Positions 27,211-36,300 of a stretch of 64,000 nt of DNA are shown piece by piece. The notes beneath the pieces are model-generated. The model did no database searches and was not told the origin of the DNA. It worked only from the letters and a program-made list of their open reading frames with translations. Within the stretch, counting starts at the first letter, position 1; every line of letters starts with the position of its first letter. Source of the stretch: Pseudoscardovia radai (GTDB lineage: Bacteria > Actinomycetota > Actinomycetes > Actinomycetales > Bifidobacteriaceae); contig NZ_MWWR01000004.1 of assembly GCF_002259605.1 (NCBI RefSeq), positions 196,966 to 260,965 of the forward strand. Direction: 5' to 3'. The translations under genes were made by a program, and so were the position numbers.

Positions 27211-28365
27211 ATGCCCAGTCCGTGGAATGTCATCGTCATCGTCGCGCTCTGCCTCGCAGCCCTGGCAGCGCTGGTCCTGCTCGTGCGCCATCTGCGCCGC
27301 CGCCGCGAGGTGCGCGTCGCCACCGCCCGCGAGGACGACGCCCGCGGAACATACGCGTTCGTCATCAACCCGTCGAAGCCTGGCGCGGAGATGGCGCGCA
27401 CCTTCATCCGCGAATACTGCGACGAGCATCACATCGTGGACCCCATCATCCTCGACACGCAGCTTGATAAGGACGGCGGCGTCTGCGCGCGCGAAGCGCT
27501 CGACCGCGGCGCGCAGGTGGTCGTCGCATGCGGCGGCGACGGCACGGTGCGCACGGTGGCGCGCACGATGGCGGGAAGTGGCCTGGCCATGGGAATCGTG
27601 CCAATCGGAACCGGCAATCTGTTCGCCCGCAACATCGGCATTCCCGTCGGCAACCTGAACGCCGCCATGGCCGTGGCCACGTCGCGCGGATCGCGCACGG
27701 TGGACGCGGGCTTCGTGCAGATGCTCGATTCGCGCACGCCCGAGTACAAGCATCGTTTCCTCATTGTGGCGGGCGCCGGCTTCGACGCCGACATGATCGA
27801 CGACACCGACCCGCGCTTGAAGAAAAGCATCAGCTGGATGGCGTATTTCGTGGGCGCCGTCAAGCATCTGTTTCAGCAGAAGGCGAAGGGCACCGTGCAG
27901 TTCGTGGACGACACGGGCGAGACGCACCGCCAGCCCGACCTCGAGTTCCGCACCGTCATGGCCGGTAACTGCGGGCAGATCCCCGGTTTCTCACTGATGC
28001 CGGAGGCTCGGTTCGACGACGGCCTGCTCGATTTCGAGATGATCGACACCAGCGGCGGCGTGATCGGCTGGATGAGCCTGTTCGGCGATGTGGTGCACCA
28101 GACCGTGGTGAAGAAGGCAAAGGGGAGCCCGCTGAGTTTCAACTCCACGATCGAGCAGTTCGAGGGGCGCCAGGCCACGCTTGAGCTCGAGAAGCCGCAG
28201 ACCGTGCAGGTGGACGGCGACATCATCGGCAAGTCGCGGCATCTGCGCTTCGGCATCGATCCGCGGGCGCTGATTGTGCGCGTGCCCGAGCTGCCGGAGG
28301 GGGACGTGACCGGCGTGATCCAGCCGATTCGCGAGACCGGGCAAAAGCCCGAGGTCGTGGGGTGA
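27211..28365 (+). CDS. Diacylglycerol/lipid kinase-family protein, membrane-anchored
   Basis: The 384-residue protein begins with a single hydrophobic segment (residues 5-25) followed by an Arg-rich stretch. The catalytic domain has the ATP-binding VVACGGDGTVRTVA and the IVPIGTGNLFARNI motif of the DagK/YegS/sphingosine-kinase superfamily; the C-terminal beta domain has PGFSLMPEARFDDGLLDFEMID and QVDGDIIG. It probably phosphorylates diacylglycerol or a related lipid, recycling it for phospholipid synthesis. The membrane anchor is unusual for the soluble DagK type but common in actinobacteria. Confidence 0.88.
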   Translation: MPSPWNVIVIVALCLAALAALVLLVRHLRRRREVRVATAREDDARGTYAFVINPSKPGAEMARTFIREYCDEHHIVDPIILDTQLDKDGGVCAREALDRGAQVVVACGGDGTVRTVARTMAGSGLAMGIVPIGTGNLFARNIGIPVGNLNAAMAVATSRGSRTVDAGFVQMLDSRTPEYKHRFLIVAGAGFDADMIDDTDPRLKKSISWMAYFVGAVKHLFQQKAKGTVQFVDDTGETHRQPDLEFRTVMAGNCGQIPGFSLMPEARFDDGLLDFEMIDTSGGVIGWMSLFGDVVHQTVVKKAKGSPLSFNSTIEQFEGRQATLELEKPQTVQVDGDIIGKSRHLRFGIDPRALIVRVPELPEGDVTGVIQPIRETGQKPEVVG

Positions 28366-28445
28366 TGTGCATGTGCGCGGTGCGTGGTGCGGCGTGCACG
28401 GTGCGAGTGCGGTGTGCACGGTGCGAGTGCGCTGCGGGCCGTGTG

Positions 28446-28451
28446 TATAAT
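28446..28451 (+). promoter_or_regulatory. -10 box of the tRNA-Ser gene
   Basis: A perfect TATAAT lies 27 bp upstream of the mature tRNA 5' end. No good -35 hexamer is seen 16-18 bp further up; the region holds two copies of GTGCACGGTGCGAGTGCG-like sequence. Confidence 0.6.
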
Positions 28452-28477
28452 CGTTGAGTGCTGCGTGCTTGCGGCAC

Positions 28478-28560
28478 GGACAGGTGTCCGAGCGGTCTAA
28501 GGAGACGGTCTTGAAAACCGTTGGGCGTAAGCCCCGCGAGTTCGAATCTCGCCCTGTCCG
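28478..28560 (+). tRNA. tRNA-Ser (anticodon TGA)
   Basis: The 83-nt sequence folds as a class II tRNA: acceptor GGACAGG with CCTGTCC, D-arm with TCCGAGCGGTCTAAGGA, anticodon stem ACGGT/ACCGT with loop CTTGAAA (anticodon TGA, reads UCA), a variable arm GGGC..GCCC, and the T-arm GCGAGTTCGAATCTCGC. CCA is not encoded. Confidence 0.97.
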
Positions 28561-28567
28561 CAGCGAT

Positions 28568-28597
28568 CGAGGCCCCGGGATTCCTCCCGGGGCCTCG
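28568..28597 (+). terminator. Hairpin terminator of tRNA-Ser
   Basis: CGAGGCCCCGGGA pairs with TCCCGGGGCCTCG around a TTCC loop, 7 bp past the tRNA, followed by TGTTGTGTT. Confidence 0.85.
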
Positions 28598-28707
28598 TGT
28601 TGTGTTCGAGCGCTGTGTTGTCGCGGTTGTGGTTTGGGGGCGCGGTCGGTGTCGTTGCGCGACACGGTCATCGTGTCCGTAACCCATCACATTGTTCTCG
28701 TTTCCGT

Positions 28708-28789
28708 AACAGTGTGATAGCTTTCGGACATTTTTCGACGATTTTGGCCTCCCAATCGTGTGTTTCTGTCCGTAAGCCGTACCAGTGTT
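28708..28789. repeat. 82-nt palindromic element (family B), mixed arms
   Basis: It begins AACAGTGTGATAG and ends CCGTACCAGTGTT, with GCGGACA-like CGGACA and GTCCG inside, again exactly 82 nt. A right half of a further copy (CCATCACATTGTT, about 28684-28696) directly precedes it. It is followed after 11 bp by the family A array. Confidence 0.8.
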
Positions 28790-28800
28790 GTGGATTCCGG

Positions 28801-29352
28801 AACGGTGCTCCTTGCTGGCACGTCACGTACCAGCAAGACCCACCCTTATAGAAAAAGACCAGCATTCCCAACAACAAACCACCCAACAGTGTCTCTCGCT
28901 GGCACTGTGGTGACCAGTGAGGCGGACCGTTGGGGAGAAGGCTCAGTGTTTTCAACGATGGAATCGTGAACAGTGCCTCTCGCTGGCACGTCAGTGACCA
29001 GTGAGGCGGAGTGTGGCCGGGGGAATCGTTGCGGTTGCTTGTTCCGTTCGGCAACAGTGCCTCTCGCTGGCACTGCGGTGACCGGCGAGGCCGACTGTTG
29101 GGGAGGAAGGGCGAGTGTTCCCAACGATGGCTTGGCCAACAGTGCCTCTCGCTGGCAGACGATCGACCAGCGAGGCCGACTGTTGGGATGAGAGGGGCCT
29201 GTTTTCAACGATGGCTTGGCCGACAGTGCCTCTCACTGGCACGTTATCGACCAGCGAGACGGAGTGTGGCCGGGGGAATCGTTGCGATTGCTCGTTCTGC
29301 TGGCCAACGGTGGCTCTCGCTGGCACGATAACGACCAATAAGAGCCACCGTT
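28801..29352. repeat. Seven-unit array of 47-nt palindromes with 84-bp period (family A)
   Basis: Palindromes of 47 nt (type AACAGTGCCTCTCGCTGG ... CCAGTGAGGCCGACTGTT) start at 28801, 28885, 28969, 29053, 29138, 29222 and 29306, so the period is 84 bp with one 85. The 37-nt spacers share AGTGTTTTCAACGAT. Arms vary together between units (AACAGT with ACTGTT, AACGGT with ACCGTT). Two units end GTGTG and are less symmetric. The array fills the gap between tRNA-Ser and the convergent hydrolase gene; no credible ORF is present. Confidence 0.9.
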
Positions 29353-29393
29353 GCGGGAGAGGGGAGACGATGGGGGTGGAGAGCCGCCCCGCG

Positions 29394-31100
29394 TCACACG
29401 AGGAACAGACCCCAGTACATGAACATGATGAAGCTGAACACGACGCCGATGAAGTAGACCACCGTCCACGCAATATGGCCCGCGCCGCTGACGGAGGGGC
29501 GCTCGTCGAGGGGCTTGCGTCGATGCGCGATCTCCGTGCGCACCATATGCACCACCAGCGAGGCGAAGGCCGCGGTGCACACCACCACGAGCAGTCGCGC
29601 GGCGCCCTGCCACACCACGAGCAGCGTGTGGTTCGTCGACAGCTTGAACACGCTGTACGCGGTGTACGCCACGTAACCCAGCCACAGAAGTGTGGTGAGG
29701 AACGTCGCCAGGCCGCACGCCCACAGGCGGCCTGACATTCCCTCGGCGAATCCGGGGCGGCGGCGCGCCTCGCGCGAGAGCATCTCGTGCTTGACGATGA
29801 TATTGCCGGTGGCGGCGCTGTCGGGGGAGGAGTTGGCCTCGAGCTGGGCGAGCGCGGTCTCCTTGCGGATGCGGCGGCGGCGCAGGAAATGCAGCACGGG
29901 GAGCCCGAGCAGCGTGATCAGCTGCATCACGATGGCGCCGCCCTGCAAAATAAGCAGTCCGCGCACAGAGCCGACGAGGCCTGATCCGACCGAGGAGACG
30001 AGCTGGTCGGTGTCGACGTCGGTGGCCTGCCACGGCGTGTCGTTTCCGGCGACGTCGGGGGTGCTCCAGCCGAGGGTTTCCGAGATCTTCGCGTCCTGCG
30101 CGAAATCGGCCATGTCCTGGATGAAGTTATCGGCCAGCGGCAGGTCCTTCTTGGCCTTGGCGTCGCCCACTCGCATCTGGTGGTTGGCGCCGCGGTAGTA
30201 GCGCACAAGCGTATTCGTGTTGCCGTTGTCGGCCATGATCCGGCGCGCATGCTCGGGCGCCTGGATGGTGGGCATCGACAGGTCGTTCGTGCCGTAGACG
30301 AACAGCGTGGGCTGCGTCTGCCTGGCCAGGTACGGGGCGACGTCGAAATCGGCGTAGTTCGGCCCGATGCCCGACATCTCGAGCGTGGTGATCCGGCTCG
30401 TGATCTGGTTCGTCGGGAACGGCACGTCGAGCACGCGGAAGTAGTCGTCGATGGCGTAGGTCATCTGCTGGCGCGGCGTGTAGACGGGCGCCGAGGTCAT
30501 GATGGAGAAGCTCACGTCGTTGCGCTCGCTGGCGATGATCGGCGTGATCCACGCGCCTTCGGATTCCGCGTACAGACCCACGCCCTCGGGATCGACGCCG
30601 GGCCAGGCCTCGAGCACGTCGAGCGTCTTCTCATAATCGTGCGCCATCTTCACGTAATCGCGGTGCTGCCACGAGTAATCGGTCATGTTCTTGTCGGGCA
30701 CGATGGTGGCCACGCCGGCGGAGGCCATGCCCCACGCGATGTCGCCGTACACCTCGGTCGCCTTGCCCAGGCCGGCGCCGGTGATGAGCATGCAGCCGGG
30801 AACGGAGGCGGCGAGGCGCTGTCCGCCGGCGCGGGCGACGGGCATACGCACGATGGCGTCGATGGTGGTGCCGTCGTCAAGGCTGATGGGGACGGTGGCC
30901 TCCGTGACGTCATAGGTGCCCACGGTGTCGTTCGTGGTGTCGTTCGACGCGATGGCGGTGCTGGTGCTTCCCAGGTCGATGGTCGCCGTGGAATCCTGCG
31001 GCACCCAGTGGGGTGCGATGACGTATCCGAGCAGACTGAACGCCACGAGCAGGATGACGGTCGTGATGGCAGTGGCCAGCAGGCCCTTCTTCTTGCGCAT
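29394..31100 (-). CDS. Membrane-anchored alpha/beta hydrolase
   Basis: The 568-residue protein has an N-terminal membrane segment (residues 8-30), then an extracellular alpha/beta hydrolase domain (about 60-330) with oxyanion region VPGCMLITGAGLG, nucleophile elbow VGLYAESEGAW (Ser), acidic-residue candidate in TLFVYGTNDLSMP and a late His in RGANHQMRVGDA. Residues about 370-568 hold four more hydrophobic segments. The catalytic domain resembles acyl-esterases and dipeptidyl-peptidase-like hydrolases acting on cell-surface or external substrates; the true substrate is unknown. No partner gene is adjacent. Confidence 0.8.
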   Translation of the reverse strand: MRKKKGLLATAITTVILLVAFSLLGYVIAPHWVPQDSTATIDLGSTSTAIASNDTTNDTVGTYDVTEATVPISLDDGTTIDAIVRMPVARAGGQRLAASVPGCMLITGAGLGKATEVYGDIAWGMASAGVATIVPDKNMTDYSWQHRDYVKMAHDYEKTLDVLEAWPGVDPEGVGLYAESEGAWITPIIASERNDVSFSIMTSAPVYTPRQQMTYAIDDYFRVLDVPFPTNQITSRITTLEMSGIGPNYADFDVAPYLARQTQPTLFVYGTNDLSMPTIQAPEHARRIMADNGNTNTLVRYYRGANHQMRVGDAKAKKDLPLADNFIQDMADFAQDAKISETLGWSTPDVAGNDTPWQATDVDTDQLVSSVGSGLVGSVRGLLILQGGAIVMQLITLLGLPVLHFLRRRRIRKETALAQLEANSSPDSAATGNIIVKHEMLSREARRRPGFAEGMSGRLWACGLATFLTTLLWLGYVAYTAYSVFKLSTNHTLLVVWQGAARLLVVVCTAAFASLVVHMVRTEIAHRRKPLDERPSVSGAGHIAWTVVYFIGVVFSFIMFMYWGLFLV

Positions 31101-31253
31101 ACCCTTACTGTATCGTCACTGCCCGAACACGGCGGCGGTTGTGCTACGCGCTTATTCGCGGCGGCGTGGTAGGGGAGAGGCGGCGTACGTGTAGGCCGCC
31201 GGAGAAGGCGCGGATTCCAATGCAAGAGGCGTGAACGCGCGGCGCGTCCTGGC

Positions 31254-31284
31254 TTGACTTCAAGTGCGCTTGAACTTTTACGAT
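31254..31284 (+). promoter_or_regulatory. MerR-type promoter of the alcohol dehydrogenase gene
   Basis: TTGACT (31254-31259) and TACGAT (31279-31284) are separated by 19 bp, the long spacer typical of MerR-family targets. The spacer holds the perfect palindrome TTCAAG-TGCG-CTTGAA (31259-31274). A MerR dimer bound there could untwist the spacer and activate transcription. Confidence 0.8.
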
Positions 31285-31370
31285 TGAGGCATCGGGACGG
31301 CTCCCGGCAAGAACATAGGCCTGCGGAATCGCTAGCTGACAACGCAAACATCCAACGCAAAGGAGACACC

Positions 31371-32456
31371 ATGAAATCCACCATCTATTACGGCCCGCGC
31401 GACATCCGCGTCGAGGAACGCCCCGTTCCCACCGTCAAGGATCCCGGCGACCTCGTCATCCGCGTCGTGCGCACCTGCGTGTGCGGATCCGATTTGTGGC
31501 CCTACCGCGGCCAGGACGTGAACACCGCCGGAACCCCCATCGGGCATGAGTCCATCGGCGTCGTGACCGAGGTCGGCTCCGACGTGACCGCGGCGAAGGC
31601 CGGTGATTTCGTCATCGTCCCGTTCCCCATCAGCTGCGGCGAATGCGCGGCGTGCAAGGCCGGATTCGAATCCAGCTGCCTCAACGGCGGTTACTTCGGC
31701 GCGGCCGAGGGCGAAGGCTGCCAGAGCGAATACCTGCACGTTCCGCATGCCAACGGAACCATCGTCAATGTGTCCGAGGCGCTCGCGGCGGGCGATATCC
31801 CCGGTGCGCCGGCCAGCCCGAAGGATTTCACCGACGAGATGCTCGCCGACCTGCTGACCCTCTCCGACGTGATGGGCACCGGCTACCATGCGGCTGTCAG
31901 CGCCGAGGTCAAGCCCGGTAGCACCGCCGTTGTGTTCGGCGATGGCGCGGTGGGCCTGTGCGGCGTGCTGTCCGCCAAGCTGCTGGGAGCCACCCGCATC
32001 ATCGCCATGAGCCGTCATGAGGACCGCGCGGCCATCGCCCGCGATTTCGGAGCCACCGACGTCGTGCCCGAACGCGATGACGCCGCCGTCGAGCGCGTCA
32101 TGGAGCTCACGGGCTCCGGCGCCGACGCGGTGCTCGAATGCGTTGGCTCCGCCCAGTCCTTCGGCACCGCCCTGCGCGTGGGACGCCCGGGTGCCGTCAT
32201 CGGCCGCGTGGGCCTACCGCATGGCGTGGATATTCCGGCCGAAGGCACCTTCTACCGCAACATCGGCATCAAGGGCGGCCCCGCGCCGGTGCGCACCTAT
32301 GCGCGCCAGCGCCTGCTGCGCGAGGTGCTCGCCGGTGCCATCCATCCGGGCCGCGTCTTCACCAAGACGTACACGCTGGACGAGGTTCCGCAGGCCTACG
32401 CCGACATGGATGCGCGCCGTGTGGTCAAGGCGCTCGTCACGGTATCCGAGGTCTGA
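31371..32456 (+). CDS. Zinc-dependent alcohol dehydrogenase family protein
   Basis: The 361-residue medium-chain dehydrogenase has the catalytic zinc ligand region TCVCGSDLWPYRG, GHESIGVV with the second zinc ligand, the structural zinc site CGECAACKAGFESSC with four Cys, and the Rossmann motif VVFGDGAVGLCGVLSAKLLGA. It should oxidise or reduce an alcohol/aldehyde or quinone with NAD(P)H. The start follows AAAGGAGACACC. The MerR-type promoter suggests induction by an electrophile or aldehyde, as known for AdhR/NmlR-controlled genes. Confidence 0.93.
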   Translation: MKSTIYYGPRDIRVEERPVPTVKDPGDLVIRVVRTCVCGSDLWPYRGQDVNTAGTPIGHESIGVVTEVGSDVTAAKAGDFVIVPFPISCGECAACKAGFESSCLNGGYFGAAEGEGCQSEYLHVPHANGTIVNVSEALAAGDIPGAPASPKDFTDEMLADLLTLSDVMGTGYHAAVSAEVKPGSTAVVFGDGAVGLCGVLSAKLLGATRIIAMSRHEDRAAIARDFGATDVVPERDDAAVERVMELTGSGADAVLECVGSAQSFGTALRVGRPGAVIGRVGLPHGVDIPAEGTFYRNIGIKGGPAPVRTYARQRLLREVLAGAIHPGRVFTKTYTLDEVPQAYADMDARRVVKALVTVSEV

Positions 32457-32460
32457 TGCC

Positions 32461-32622
32461 ATGGCGACGTACGCCATCGGGCAGATGGCCGAGCTCCAGG
32501 AGAACCTCGACGCCCTCACCGATGCGCAGCTGAGCCCGACGATGCGCGAGATCCGCCACAGGCTGAACCATGAGACCGCGGCGGCGGGAACGGTCACGAT
32601 GGGCATCGTCGCTGCCCGGTGA
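32461..32622 (+). CDS. Small ORF, 53 residues, possible MerR remnant
   Basis: It starts 4 bp after the dehydrogenase stop. The first residues MATYAIGQMAEL resemble the start of MerR-family HTH domains (YxIGxxAxL), but the recognition helices and hinge that should follow are absent and the rest (QENLDALTDAQLSPTMREIRHRLNHE) matches nothing I know. It could be an internally deleted regulator or an unrelated small protein. A strong terminator follows, so it is at least transcribed with the dehydrogenase. Confidence 0.45.
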   Translation: MATYAIGQMAELQENLDALTDAQLSPTMREIRHRLNHETAAAGTVTMGIVAAR

Positions 32623-32674
32623 CGGGTATCTGTCATAATGAAACGGTCCGCGGCCATTGCGCGGTCACGGACAT

Positions 32675-32708
32675 GCCCCGGCGGACGAAGGAGGCCGCCG
32701 GGGCTTTT
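32675..32708 (+). terminator. Intrinsic terminator of the dehydrogenase unit
   Basis: GCCCCGGCGG pairs with CCGCCGGGGC, followed by TTTT, 53 bp past the small ORF. Confidence 0.85.
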
Positions 32709-32766
32709 GCGTGGCAAGGCTCGATCATGACCCGATGAACGCCCGTAACGGTGGTATGAATTCGCG

Positions 32767-32848
32767 AACAGTGGTACGGTTTGCTGACATTTTTCGACGA
32801 TTTTGGCCCCGGAATCGTGGATTTTGATCCGAAACCCATCCCACTGTT
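32767..32848. repeat. 82-nt palindromic element (family B), AACAGTGGTACGG type
   Basis: It begins AACAGTGGTACGG and ends CCCATCCCACTGTT-like, exactly 82 nt long. A partial left arm (TAACGGTGGTAT, near 32745) directly precedes it. Confidence 0.8.
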
Positions 32849-32925
32849 CTTGATGCGGGGCGCCTATTGAGAGAGGACGTCCGCGTCAGCTCGCCGCGCC
32901 TGCGCTTGTGACTCTGTCTCCCGTC

Positions 32926-32972
32926 AACGGTGGGTCTTGCTGGTCGCTGCAGTGCCAGTGAGGGGCACCGTT
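32926..32972. repeat. Single 47-nt palindrome (family A)
   Basis: An isolated unit beginning AACGGTG and ending CACCGTT, 47 nt, the same length as units of the two arrays, 77 bp after a family B element. The rest of the gap up to the pilus promoter is GC-rich with nothing recognised. Confidence 0.8.
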
Positions 32973-33097
32973 GGGCGGGCGGGGTGCAGATTGGTCGGGG
33001 AGTCGTGGTGCGAAAGGTGCGAGCTTCCGTGGGGTGCGGGTTTCGGCACGATGGTGAAGACGATTGTTGCGTAGGGGAACGGGTGGGGCGGATTCCT

Positions 33098-33125
33098 TTG
33101 CCGTTTTCAGGAAAACTGTTAAGAT
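33098..33125 (+). promoter_or_regulatory. Candidate promoter of the pilus operon
   Basis: TTGCCG (33098-33103) and TAAGAT (33120-33125) are 16 bp apart in a locally AT-rich spot. This would give a 5' leader of about 245 nt. The leader contains a hairpin TGCCGCAG/CTGCGGCA at about 33292-33311. Confidence 0.45.
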
Positions 33126-33358
33126 AGCTGCTACAAGTGACGATATTCGGGATATGGGACGCGATGTCCGTGGCTGTATGACAGGCGCTGCCGCAGGCAT
33201 GCGCATTTAAATGTTCGGAACTAGGAAAGAGGGTTCCGCGTCGGTGCGTCTGTCAGCGACAGTCGTGCGCATCTTGTCATAAGGACTTGCCGCAGGAAGC
33301 CGCTGCGGCATGCTGCCTCGACATTCCGATGAATCGCAGCTACACAGGAGGAACACCC

Positions 33359-33379
33359 GTGGCAATCGCCGCGGCATGA
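33359..33379 (+). CDS. Six-codon leader ORF before the pilus tip gene
   Basis: A GTG codon with an ideal AGGAGG and 8-nt spacing opens a frame of six codons (M-A-I-A-A-A) and stops in TGA at 33377-33379. The stop overlaps the ATG at 33376 as ATGA. The best ribosome binding site of the region thus belongs to this tiny frame, and the giant adhesin may be translated by re-initiation. It is a prediction; a sequencing difference or a different true start is possible. Confidence 0.4.
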   Translation: MAIAAA

Positions 33380-36300
33380 GGGAGCGAGGGCACGGCATGG
33401 CGTGGATACGCAGGCCAGGTTCATCACAGAAGGGCCAGCTTCGGTCGGGAACCGGCCGACCGTCCGGAGTGACGCATCATGGCGCCGATTCCGCACGCCC
33501 TGCCACGCCCGATGCCCCGCGTCACGCGGCGACGACGATCCGCCGCAACGCTTGGACCATCGTCTGCTTTCTTCTCGCCATCTGCATGTGCCTGCCGCTG
33601 ACCAGCGCCGTCGACTCCCATCGCACCGCCACCGCGGCCGACACCGGAACCGCCGGTCTGTGCGACCCCACCACGAACGTGAGCTATGGCGACGGTAGCG
33701 CCGACATCACCGCCGACGACACCGGCATAGCCACCTACGTGGGCGGCAACATGTACATTGGCTCCCCCAAGAGCGGAGCCACGTGGAGCGCCGACGCCAT
33801 CAACGGTTCGTACGCTGTGGAAGCCGAAGGCCAGACCGTGGTCAGGGGAGACCTGCTGGCGCGACCCATCAAGACGGGCTCGGATGGCAAATCCTTCTTC
33901 ACCCTCGGCATGGTGGCGTTTGGTGCACAGTACCTTCCCGCTGCCGGCACCACCATCCTTGCCGTGGGAGGAAAGGTAGGCAGCAATCCGGGAGCTATTT
34001 CCACCCTTGGCGGTGGCGACACCGACCACGCGCAGGCATGGAACGCCGGCGTCGGCATCAAGAGCAAGGCGACGAACACCTCCACGGAATACGGCTACAA
34101 GGCCTACATCGCGGGCAATAAATCCACCGTGTGGGGTGACCCCGCCACGCCGTCGGTGAGGGCATACACGAACACCGCGTCTAATGCCGTCACATGGAGC
34201 GGCACCACGGGGCTTGACAAGAGCGGCATCACAGGTGCGGCGAACTATCAGAAAACCATCGCCAGCTTGTCTGAGAACCTTTCGTCTCTGACCTCCACCG
34301 GCGTCGTCACCACCGGTGTGGCGCCCACCGGCGAATATACGCGCTACAAGTATGACAGTTCGAAGTCCTACGGCATGAAGTTCACCAACGATACCGTGAA
34401 CTACACGGTGGGCTCCCAGACCTATTCGGGTATCAACAACGAGAAGGTGCTGTTTTTCGCCGGCGACGGCCACTCCAACAACCAGGTCTTCAACGTCACC
34501 GTTAGCCAGTTGAATTCCGACGGATACCGTGGACTTGATTTTGCGTTTTCCAACATTCCAGCCAATGCGAGTGTCGTCATCAATGTTGTCAAGGACGATG
34601 GAAGCTCGCTGGGAAAAACCGATACCGTGAGCTTCAACACGGGTTGGCGCTTCTGGTGGAACAATGACGAGATTTCCAATGGTTATGTGACCTCTGGGAA
34701 GCATGCCGTGGATTCGTCAATCAGCAATGCCTATGCGACCGCAGGCGAAAGCATCATGTGGAATTTCGGTGACGCAGGATCGGTGACGATTGGCGGCGGC
34801 AAAGCATATGAAGGGTTGAAGGCTGCAGGCGGCCTCGACAACAACGCATCGCTTGATGATCCGGCAGCCGCCATGCTCGGATCCATCCTCATTCCCAGCG
34901 GATTCTTCGACGACCACGCGACGACGAATGGCCGCGTATGGGTGGGCGGCGACTTCATGATGAACAACCCCACGGGCAACGCCAATGGCGCGAGCACCGC
35001 GTCGGTCATCGACATGGATCAGGAGCGTCACAACCTTCCGTGGGGCATGAGCAGCAGCAGCTGCTCTGCAATCGGCTGGTGGAAGTACGGCAGCGATGTG
35101 AGCGGTGTCCCCGTAGGGGGTTCGTCATGGGGCGTGTTCGCTACAGAAGATGATGCCAACAACGATACGAACGCCATCCTGTATGTTACTGACGATGCGA
35201 GCAATGATTGGGCATCGGCGAACGGCCGCCTCGAAGTGCACGGCCTGAACATCAACGCCACCTATTACGTGCGGGAGGTGTCGCCGCCGGACGGCTATAA
35301 AAACAACGACAACGTTTACACTGTGAAAACAACGTCCGAATGGGCGGCAGACAGTAACAAATACGTCAACGGCGTCTACATGGTGCAGGGAGACACTGAT
35401 TCAAAGGGAAACCCTGCGTGCGGCATCAATATCTATAACATATGTGACGCTCCCAGTTCCGTCTCGTGGAAGAAGGTCGCATCCGACGGCACCAAGCCGC
35501 TTTCCGGGTCGAAATGGTCATTGACGAATACCGGTACGAACGCCGAATACGAGGTCGATGACCTTGCTGACCCGGTCACGGGTCTGACATTCACGACTTC
35601 GACGGGCACAACCTTTCTTGGCTTGATGTCTGGCAACACCAATCAAACCAAGGTGACGGTGACATCGGACGGCGTCACGTCAGCCATCCGCTATGCCTCC
35701 ACGGACCCTGACGTCGCCTCGATTAACTCCACGGGTCTCGTCACCGGGCATGCTGTGGGCAGCGCGCAGGTCATCGCCTATGCAGGAGACAAAACCGCCA
35801 CCATTCAGGTGCGTGTGGTGTCATCAAGCTCCCCTACGTCTTCCGGGTCAGGCGACTCCATCAGCATTCGTGGTGCGTCCGTCATGCAGCCCCACGAGCA
35901 GCAGAAGCTCATGCTGCGTCAAGGCGGGGTGGCATTGCCCAATCCGTCCGTGGCGACATGGACGTCCAGTGATGCAACAGTGGCAACGGTAAACGGTGGC
36001 AATGTGACAACGGGCGATTGCACATCCGCCTCCGGCTGCCAGGTCACGATCACCGCGCAGTACCAGGGCTACACCGACACTTTTAACATAACGGTGGCCT
36101 CCTCCAACGTCGTGACGTGGAAGAACCCCATCACGATCTACTACTACACGCCGCGCCGTCCGTCGTGGAACGCCTACTACCTCCACTACGCCTTCGTGAA
36201 GAACGGCTCGGCGGTATTCGACAACAGCGACATCAAGATGGACTCGGCGTGCTCCAACTGGGTCAAGGCCACGGTGACGGACGCCGACGCGCTGCCCCTC

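Noticed and set aside
28801-29352. CRISPR array
   Set aside because: The regular 84-bp period suggests one, but the 47-nt units are themselves palindromes that vary between copies, the spacers are nearly alike instead of unique, and no cas gene is in the window.
33310-33375. Start of the tip adhesin at the first ATG (33310)
   Set aside because: That ATG is in a hairpin and has a poor ribosome binding site; the later ATG at 33376 or 33397 is more plausible, though not proven.
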